Part shown: in pieces, positions 5,069 to 9,671 of the stretch
Numbering within the stretch: the stretch's first letter is position 1
How the letters are laid out: every line of letters starts with the position of its first letter
Origin: Oscillospiraceae bacterium
Lineage (GTDB): Bacteria > Bacillota > Clostridia > Oscillospirales > Ruminococcaceae
Direction of reading: 5' to 3'
Length of the DNA: 9,671 nt
NCBI GenBank assembly: GCA_018055565.1
Contig: JAGPHI010000018.1
Location: forward strand, 1-9,671
Program-made: the position numbers and the translations under genes
Notes under the pieces: model-generated
The model's database searches: none
What the model was told of the DNA's origin: nothing
The model's input: the letters and a program-made list of their open reading frames with translations, nothing else

Positions 5069-7912
5069 TTGCAGGACAAAAACAGCCATGAGGAGCTGGA
5101 CGCGCTTTTGGCCGATATTCTCAAAAGCAAAGCCGCCACAAGCTTTGGCAAAGAAAATAATGTAGAAGATATCCTTGCAGATTTAGGCCTTGCGCCTCAT
5201 ACGCTGCATGCGCCCGCACAAGCACCATCTGCAAAAGACAATTTGGAAACGCCCAACGCAGCCAGCGATGCAAAAAACGCTTTTTTAAAGGATGCTGCAT
5301 TTGCCGATACCTTTGCCCCTGCCAACAATGCGTTTTTTGCGAAAGAGCCGTCTGCAAATGCCCCTATCGCAAAAAAGAGCTTTAAAGAAAAGCTTTTACA
5401 AACGGTGCCCGCCGGCTGGGACAGCGACGAAGATGACGACGACAGCGAATTTGCCGACGTGTATACCCCTGCGCCCAAAACGCCTGCCGTAAGCGCCGCC
5501 AGCGAGGCTGCCGCCGAGGCCAAAGCACTTGCCGACAGCAAGGCCGCTATAGCGGCAAAGGCCGCCGCTGCGCGGCAAGCTGCTATTGAGGCGCAATGGG
5601 AGCAATCGTCCATTGCCACGCCTTTGCAAGAGCCTTTGCAAGAGCGTACACAAGCGAGTGTACAAATGCCTACGCAAGAGCCATTACACGAGCGTACACA
5701 AGCCAGTGTACAAATGCCTACGCAAGAGCCTGCACAAGGCGCTGCCTACGCGCCGCTGCCAAAAACGGCTGCGCCTTTACAAGCGGACAAGCCCGTGCAT
5801 CCCGCTGAAAACGCACAGCACTGCGAGCCGCAGCTTGAAAGCGACGAGGAGCCCACGGTGGAATTTGTTTCGCCGGAGGAAGCCGCCGTGCACAAGCGCC
5901 GCGAAAAATCCCCCACGTTTGTGATACGCCCCAATTACGAGGAAGAGGCGCGCGCCGCTTTGGAGCGCACGGGCACAATGCGCCTTTCCGAGGTGGATGA
6001 AACCTTTCGGGAATTTTTTGGCGAAACCGTTGCCGTGGACCGCGAAGAATTGGAACGCGGCTTGCGCGGCAAAAAAGCCGGCAAGCTGTTTCGTGGTTTG
6101 TTTGGTGCGCGCCGCGCAGAAACAGGCGAGCTAACCGGTGATATCGATTTGCCGCCCATCGAGGACGAAGAAGGCGAAAGCCTAGACGATTACAACACGC
6201 CGTCTGATGCGCTTGCCGTAGAGGCCACCTTAAAATCCATGCGCACCAATTGCACACTGCGTGTTGTGGCCATTGCGCTGATTACGCTTTTGCTGCTGTA
6301 TCTTGGGCTGTCGGCCCGCACAGGGCTTTTGCCCTCCATCCCCGTATTAAACCCCGCAAACGAGCCGTTTTTATTTTTAATCATCAATCTTGTGCTTTTG
6401 TGCATTACGGCGCTGGTTTCGTTTACCACGCTAACCACGGGCATCAGCGGCCTGTTTTCACAGGCCAGCGCAGACACCCTGCCGTGTTTGGCACTTGTGG
6501 GCGCATTTGCACAAAATTTGGCGTTTGTCATTAAGCCCGATTCTTTCGAGCCCGAAAAAATTACATTGCTTGCGCCGGTAGCGGCGCTGCTGATGCTGGC
6601 CAATGCCATCGGTAAGCGCATGCATTGCACCATCGTGTGCCGCAATTTCGACACCGTCAGCGTGGGGCACGAGCATGCGGCTGCCTATCTAATCCGCGAC
6701 CGCGAGCTTGCGCACCATGTGTGTGAGGGCATTGCCGAGCCGGAGCCTGCGCTGCTTGTCAGCCGCCCCACGGCTTTGGTGCGTGGCTTTTTGCGCCAAA
6801 GCTTTTCAGCGCGCCAAAGCGACGGCACAGCCCGTATCATGGGCTATGTGATTTTAGCAGCGGCTTTGGCCTGCGCTGTAATCACCTACCTTTCAGCCAA
6901 AAATGTTTTTGCCGCGCTTTCGGCGTTTGCCGCCGTTACCTGCTTTGCAAGCCCGCTTGCCAGCACCTTGCTTTCCGCCGTGCCAAGCGCGCTTTTGCAG
7001 CGCAGCGCGGCGCGCGTGGGCGCAGTGGTGCCCGGCTGGAGCGCCATTGCGGCACTACGCGAAACAAATGTAACACTGGTGAACGCGCGAGATTTATTCC
7101 CGCCCGCCACCGTGCGCTTGCACGGCATCAAAACCTTTGAAAAAGAGCGCATCGACATTGCCATCCTATACGCCGCCAGCATTTTTATCGACAGCTGCGA
7201 CACATTGCGCGACATCTTTTTGGGCGTGATTGAAAACAAAACCGATATGCTGTATAAAGTGGAAAACGTGGTGGCAGAGCCTGGATATGGCTTTACCGCG
7301 TGGATTGAGCACAGCCGTGTAGTGCTGGGCAACCGCGCAATGATGGACAAAAGCGGCATCAACATCCCCTCGCTTGATTACGAAATGAAGTACACCAAAG
7401 GCGAGCGCTGCCCCATTTATCTTGCCGTTTCGGGCAAGCTGTTTGGCATGTTTGTTGTGAGCTATTGTGCCGACGAGGACGCAATGGATGTGGTGCAGGG
7501 GCTGCGCAAAAGCGGCATATCGCTTTTGGTGAAATCCGACGATTTTAACATTAATTCGTTTTTGGTATCCGATGTATATAATCTGCCCGAAACCAGCGTG
7601 AAAGTGCTTTCCGGCGCAGAGCGCGAGGCGCTAGGCGTGAAAACCTCGTACTTGCCCGAAAGCGAAGGCGTGCTAACGCATATCGGCACGTTTGCCAGCT
7701 TTATCGGCGGCTTGCGCGCGGCAGCGGGCGCGGCCTCTGGCGAGCATATGGCCAGCCTTGTGCAGTGTGCTTCCATCCTGCTTGGCGTGGTGCTTTCGGT
7801 GCTTTTAAGCGTATCTGGCGGGCTTGTGGGCATCAGCCTTGCCGCAGTGATGCTGTTTCAAACTGCATGGGCAGCACTGACCATATTGGTGCCGTTTGCA
7901 AAGCGATATTAA
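5069..7912 (+). CDS. Large pseudo-P-type ATPase membrane protein with disordered N-terminal arm
   Basis: 947 residues. Residues 1-390 are cytosolic: a leading EELDALLADILK helix, an Ala-rich helix (about 145-175), a 16-residue tandem repeat (188-219) and an acidic segment before the membrane. Hydrophobic helices lie near 396-415, 433-455, 470-488, 498-517, 590-611, 613-635, 899-917 and 919-943. From C625 onward it follows heavy-metal (P1B) ATPases almost without gaps, but the key residues are gone. DKTGTLT reads NARDLFP (672-678), the HP dipeptide of the nucleotide domain reads CD (710-711), TGD reads KSD (822-824), and GDGIND and the actuator TGE are not found. PGYGF (738-742) and VVLGN (751-755) of the nucleotide-binding domain remain. 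It therefore cannot pump by the normal phosphoenzyme cycle; a regulatory or scaffold role is inference. I chose TTG at 5069, 8 bases after GGAGG. ATG 5054 overlaps that site and lacks its own. Confidence 0.85.
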   Translation: MQDKNSHEELDALLADILKSKAATSFGKENNVEDILADLGLAPHTLHAPAQAPSAKDNLETPNAASDAKNAFLKDAAFADTFAPANNAFFAKEPSANAPIAKKSFKEKLLQTVPAGWDSDEDDDDSEFADVYTPAPKTPAVSAASEAAAEAKALADSKAAIAAKAAAARQAAIEAQWEQSSIATPLQEPLQERTQASVQMPTQEPLHERTQASVQMPTQEPAQGAAYAPLPKTAAPLQADKPVHPAENAQHCEPQLESDEEPTVEFVSPEEAAVHKRREKSPTFVIRPNYEEEARAALERTGTMRLSEVDETFREFFGETVAVDREELERGLRGKKAGKLFRGLFGARRAETGELTGDIDLPPIEDEEGESLDDYNTPSDALAVEATLKSMRTNCTLRVVAIALITLLLLYLGLSARTGLLPSIPVLNPANEPFLFLIINLVLLCITALVSFTTLTTGISGLFSQASADTLPCLALVGAFAQNLAFVIKPDSFEPEKITLLAPVAALLMLANAIGKRMHCTIVCRNFDTVSVGHEHAAAYLIRDRELAHHVCEGIAEPEPALLVSRPTALVRGFLRQSFSARQSDGTARIMGYVILAAALACAVITYLSAKNVFAALSAFAAVTCFASPLASTLLSAVPSALLQRSAARVGAVVPGWSAIAALRETNVTLVNARDLFPPATVRLHGIKTFEKERIDIAILYAASIFIDSCDTLRDIFLGVIENKTDMLYKVENVVAEPGYGFTAWIEHSRVVLGNRAMMDKSGINIPSLDYEMKYTKGERCPIYLAVSGKLFGMFVVSYCADEDAMDVVQGLRKSGISLLVKSDDFNINSFLVSDVYNLPETSVKVLSGAEREALGVKTSYLPESEGVLTHIGTFASFIGGLRAAAGAASGEHMASLVQCASILLGVVLSVLLSVSGGLVGISLAAVMLFQTAWAALTILVPFAKRY
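5630..5725 (+). repeat. 48-bp tandem repeat encoding a 16-residue unit
   Basis: Two adjacent 48-bp copies (5630-5677, 5678-5725) encode EPLQERTQASVQMPTQ and EPLHERTQASVQMPTQ. They differ at only a few bases, and partial units flank them: TPLQ before and EPAQG after. Being in frame and in a disordered region, it could vary in copy number between strains. Confidence 0.9.
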
Positions 7913-7981
7913 ACAGGCTTGCCGCAAAGGCAAAAATGCGGTGCTATCCCAAAGCCAATAGCGCAGTGCTAACCAATAACC

Positions 7982-8015
7982 AAAAATGCGGCCGCTACAC
8001 GCGGCCGCATTTTTT
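7982..8015. terminator. Bidirectional terminator after the pseudo-ATPase gene
   Basis: A perfect 14-bp stem (7982-7995 with 8001-8014) has loop tacac and core GCGGCCGC. It is flanked by A residues on the left and T residues on the right, so it can end transcription from either direction. It lies 70 bases past the plus-strand stop codon. The flank aaaaatgcgg also occurs at 7933-7942 as a direct repeat. Confidence 0.9.
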
Positions 8016-8059
8016 ATCATTGTTGCAAGCACTTTACGACACGCTTTATTGCCGCAAAC

Positions 8060-8094
8060 AGAAAATCCCCCGCGCCTTTCGGCGCGGGGGATTT
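8060..8094 (-). terminator. Terminator of the minus-strand EF-P / zinc-ribbon unit
   Basis: A 14-bp perfect stem (8063-8076 with 8081-8094), very G+C-rich in its middle, closes a tetraloop that reads GAAA on the minus strand. TTTTC follows on that strand. It begins 7 bases after the stop codon of the zinc-ribbon gene. Confidence 0.88.
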
Positions 8095-8101
8095 GGTTTG
8101 C

Positions 8102-8530
8102 TTACTCTTTGTGGCAGCCGCAGTCACAGTCGCCGCAGTCGCAATCGTCGCCAAAATCAATTTCAAATTTGGTGGCGCAGTTCGGGCAGGCAAGGTTTTC
8201 GTCTGTCAGCATTTCTTCGTCCACGCACACTACTTCGCCGCAGTTCGGGCAGGTGATTTCAAACAGGCCGTCCTCGTATTCCTCGTCGTCCTCTTCTTCA
8301 TCGTCTTCTTCGCCAAAAACATAGCTTTCCAAATCATCCATGTCTTCGTCCATTGCGTCGATTTCGTCGTAAATTTGCGAAACGTCCTCATTCAGGTCGC
8401 TTACGTCGTTTGCAAGGTCGGTCAAAAGGTCGAGCATTGCGTTCAGGATTTTGGTTTCCTTTTTGCTGGCATCGAGCTCCATGCCCTCCATAAGCCCTTT
8501 GATATAGGCGGTTTTTTCGGTAAGGTTCAT
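8102..8530 (-). CDS. CD1247-type acidic zinc-ribbon protein
   Basis: This 142-residue cytosolic protein has the layout of the clostridial family named after C. difficile CD1247; its function is unknown. Residues 1-70 are a helical N-terminal domain (start MNLTEKTAYIKGLMEGM), rich in acidic heptad-like positions and probably coiled coil. Residues 73-88 are almost all Glu/Asp. Residues 91-125 form a zinc ribbon with C94, C97, C115 and C118 in two CPNC knuckles. The tail (128-142) has C130, C132, C135, C137, C139 and H140, a dense possible metal-binding cluster. The start at 8530 has a near-perfect AAAGGAGG site 8 bases upstream. It lies 72 bases after efp on the same strand, with only a hairpin lacking a T run between (8569-8586), so cotranscription is likely. 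Confidence 0.85.
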   Translation of the reverse strand: MNLTEKTAYIKGLMEGMELDASKKETKILNAMLDLLTDLANDVSDLNEDVSQIYDEIDAMDEDMDDLESYVFGEEDDEEEDDEEYEDGLFEITCPNCGEVVCVDEEMLTDENLACPNCATKFEIDFGDDCDCGDCDCGCHKE

Positions 8531-8602
8531 TGTGTTGCCTCCTTTAATTTTTTGTGGTAAACATCATAGGGCGCAGGGTTGCGCCCCGTGGCGGTATTGT
8601 AT

Positions 8603-9160
8603 TTACGCGCGCTCCATATATTCGCCCACGCGGGTATCAATGCGGATTTTGTCGCCCTCGTTGATGAAAAGCGGCACGCGGATTTCGGCGCCAGTTTCCA
8701 AAATGGCGGGTTTTAATGTGTTGGTGGCGGTGTTGCCCTTTGCGCCCGGCTCGGTTGTAACAACCACCAGTTCCACAAAGTTGGGCGCTTCGATGCCAAA
8801 CACTTTGCCCTTATAGCTCAAAATCTTTACAAGCTCGTTCTCTTTTACAAACTTGAAGCTGTCGGATAAATCTGCCGCGTTGACGGGCTGCTGCTCGTAA
8901 TTTTCGGTGTCCATGAAATAGTATAGCCCGCCGTCCTCATAAAGATACTGCATCTCGCGGCGGTCAATGACGGCAATGGGGAATTTGGCAGTGGGGTTAT
9001 AGGTTTTTTCCACCACGGAGCCCGAAATCACATTGCGTGTTTTGGTGCGCACAAAAGCGGCGCCCTTGCCGGGCTTTACATGCTGAAATTCAACAATTTG
9101 AAAAACGTTGCCGTCCTCCTCAAAGGTGACATTGTTGCGAAACTCGCCAGCTGAGATCAT
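8603..9160 (-). CDS. efp: Elongation factor P
   Basis: EF-P binds between the P and E sites of ribosomes stalled at consecutive prolines and speeds peptide bond formation. The product is 185 residues, the usual length. It has the N-terminal KOW-like domain with loop PGKGAA, where K32 is the lysine modified in many bacteria (5-aminopentanolylated in Bacillus), a central OB domain, and a C-terminal OB domain with the family signature at about 141-166. I chose ATG at 9160, 8 bases after GGAGG; the 11 residues of an upstream in-frame extension do not belong to the family. It lies after aminopeptidase P, as in Bacillus (yqhT-efp), and has its own promoter. No EF-P lysine-modifying enzyme is visible in the window. 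Confidence 0.97.
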   Translation of the reverse strand: MISAGEFRNNVTFEEDGNVFQIVEFQHVKPGKGAAFVRTKTRNVISGSVVEKTYNPTAKFPIAVIDRREMQYLYEDGGLYYFMDTENYEQQPVNAADLSDSFKFVKENELVKILSYKGKVFGIEAPNFVELVVVTTEPGAKGNTATNTLKPAILETGAEIRVPLFINEGDKIRIDTRVGEYMERA

Positions 9161-9232
9161 AAAATAATCCTCCAGTAAATTGAAATGAGTCAATAAAATG
9201 CTGTACGCAGCAAATGCTTACGTATCTAGTTA

Positions 9233-9261
9233 ATTCTACAGTATTGTGCGCAGTTTTTCAA
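9233..9261 (-). promoter_or_regulatory. Sigma-A-type promoter for efp
   Basis: On the minus strand, -35 TTGAAA (9256-9261) and -10 TAGAAT (9233-9238) are separated by exactly 17 bases. The leader to ATG 9160 is about 66 bases. This allows efp to be made independently of the upstream peptidase gene, from which no terminator separates it. Confidence 0.72.
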
Positions 9262-9288
9262 GCCCTAAATGCTATTTTGCGCCGTTCG

Positions 9289-9671
9289 CTAGATAATAAT
9301 CAGGTTTTTATCGCTTTTTGCCATAATTTCAATGCCATTTTCGGTTATAAGCACGGTATCTTCGATGCGCACGCCAAATTCGCCCGCAAGGTAGATGCCC
9401 GGTTCTATCGTCATCATCATGCCTTCTTCGATTATCGTTTCGCAAAGTGGCGAAAAGCGCGGCTCCTCATGGATTTCGATGCCAAGCGAATGCCCAAGCC
9501 CATGCCCAAATTTGCCCTCGTACCCCTCGGCGGCAATGATGTCGCGCGCCACCTTGTCTACCTCGCATCCGCGCATGCCCGCTTTTGCGGCAGCACAGGC
9601 GGCCAGCTGCGCTTTCAGTACTGTGTCGTACACGTGGCGCTGCTTATCGGTAACGCCGCCCACCGCGATGG
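9289..9671 (-). CDS. pepP: Xaa-Pro aminopeptidase (aminopeptidase P, M24B), C-terminal part
   Basis: This metallopeptidase removes an N-terminal residue that precedes proline. Only the last 127 or so codons are in the window; the gene runs past position 9671, so there is no start here. The pita-bread fold is recognisable: GVTDKQRHVY, then HGLGHSLGIEIHEEP with the metal-ligand and proton-shuttle histidines, MTIEPGIY with a ligand Glu, and GVRIEDTVLIT with the second ligand Glu. The two Asp ligands would lie upstream, outside the window. The protein ends KNLIII just before TAG at 9289-9291. The position beside efp favours the YqhT-type aminopeptidase P over a prolidase, but the gene symbol is only a family-level name. 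Confidence 0.9.
   Translation of the reverse strand, partial: IAVGGVTDKQRHVYDTVLKAQLAACAAAKAGMRGCEVDKVARDIIAAEGYEGKFGHGLGHSLGIEIHEEPRFSPLCETIIEEGMMMTIEPGIYLAGEFGVRIEDTVLITENGIEIMAKSDKNLIII

Noticed and set aside
5197..5619. Ala/Ser-rich reading frame on the minus strand
   Set aside because: Mirror of the Ala-rich plus-strand coding sequence; no ribosome site or domain.
8093..8560. Hydrophobic 155-codon plus-strand frame
   Set aside because: Mirror of the Asp/Glu-rich zinc-ribbon gene (acidic codons read backwards give Val/Phe/Ile); the minus-strand gene has the ribosome site and the Cys motifs.
8569..8586. Terminator between efp and the zinc-ribbon gene
   Set aside because: The 6-bp stem gggcgc/gcgccc is not followed by a T run on the minus strand, so it is not called as a terminator.

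Overview
The window looks like chromosomal DNA from an anaerobic Firmicute of class Clostridia. The case rests on the aminopeptidase P / elongation factor P gene order, a CD1247-type zinc-ribbon protein, AGGAGG-type ribosome binding sites, frequent Rho-independent terminators, and two small clostridial-type proteins (a double-CBS protein and a tail-anchored protein). Order Oscillospirales is my guess from overall feel; I cannot prove it here. No mobile element, phage gene, CRISPR array, tRNA or rRNA was seen.

Left part (1-2570, minus strand): the 5' portion of a 23S rRNA guanine-N1 methyltransferase gene (RlmA family), cut by the window edge, then a PAS-GGDEF-EAL protein. The GGDEF signature of that protein is destroyed and its EAL active site is intact, so it is probably a c-di-GMP phosphodiesterase. 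It has its own promoter and terminator. A 336-base AT-rich intergenic region separates it from a divergent gene for a double-CBS-domain protein (2907-3323), which ends in a textbook terminator.

Centre (3324-7912, plus strand): a 521-base non-coding stretch holds a perfect DnaA box, a one-mismatch box, a 12-bp inverted repeat and a strongly base-paired leader. Next come a short tail-anchored protein of unknown function, the rRNA/tRNA 2'-O-methyltransferase RlmB, and a large 947-residue membrane protein. The last is the most unusual gene here. Its C-terminal two thirds follow a heavy-metal P-type ATPase from the CPx region through the nucleotide-binding domain, but the phosphorylated Asp, the HP dipeptide, the TGD motif and the GDGIND motif are all lost. 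In front lies a roughly 390-residue cytosolic, mostly disordered arm with a 16-residue tandem repeat. It looks like a pseudo-ATPase.

Right part (8102-9671, minus strand): aminopeptidase P (cut by the window edge), elongation factor P with its own promoter, and a CD1247-type acidic zinc-ribbon protein, likely in one transcription direction. They converge on the central block at two strong back-to-back terminators. EF-P and aminopeptidase P both concern proline-containing proteins (translation and turnover). Otherwise the window is mainly translation and RNA-modification housekeeping plus nucleotide-second-messenger genes.
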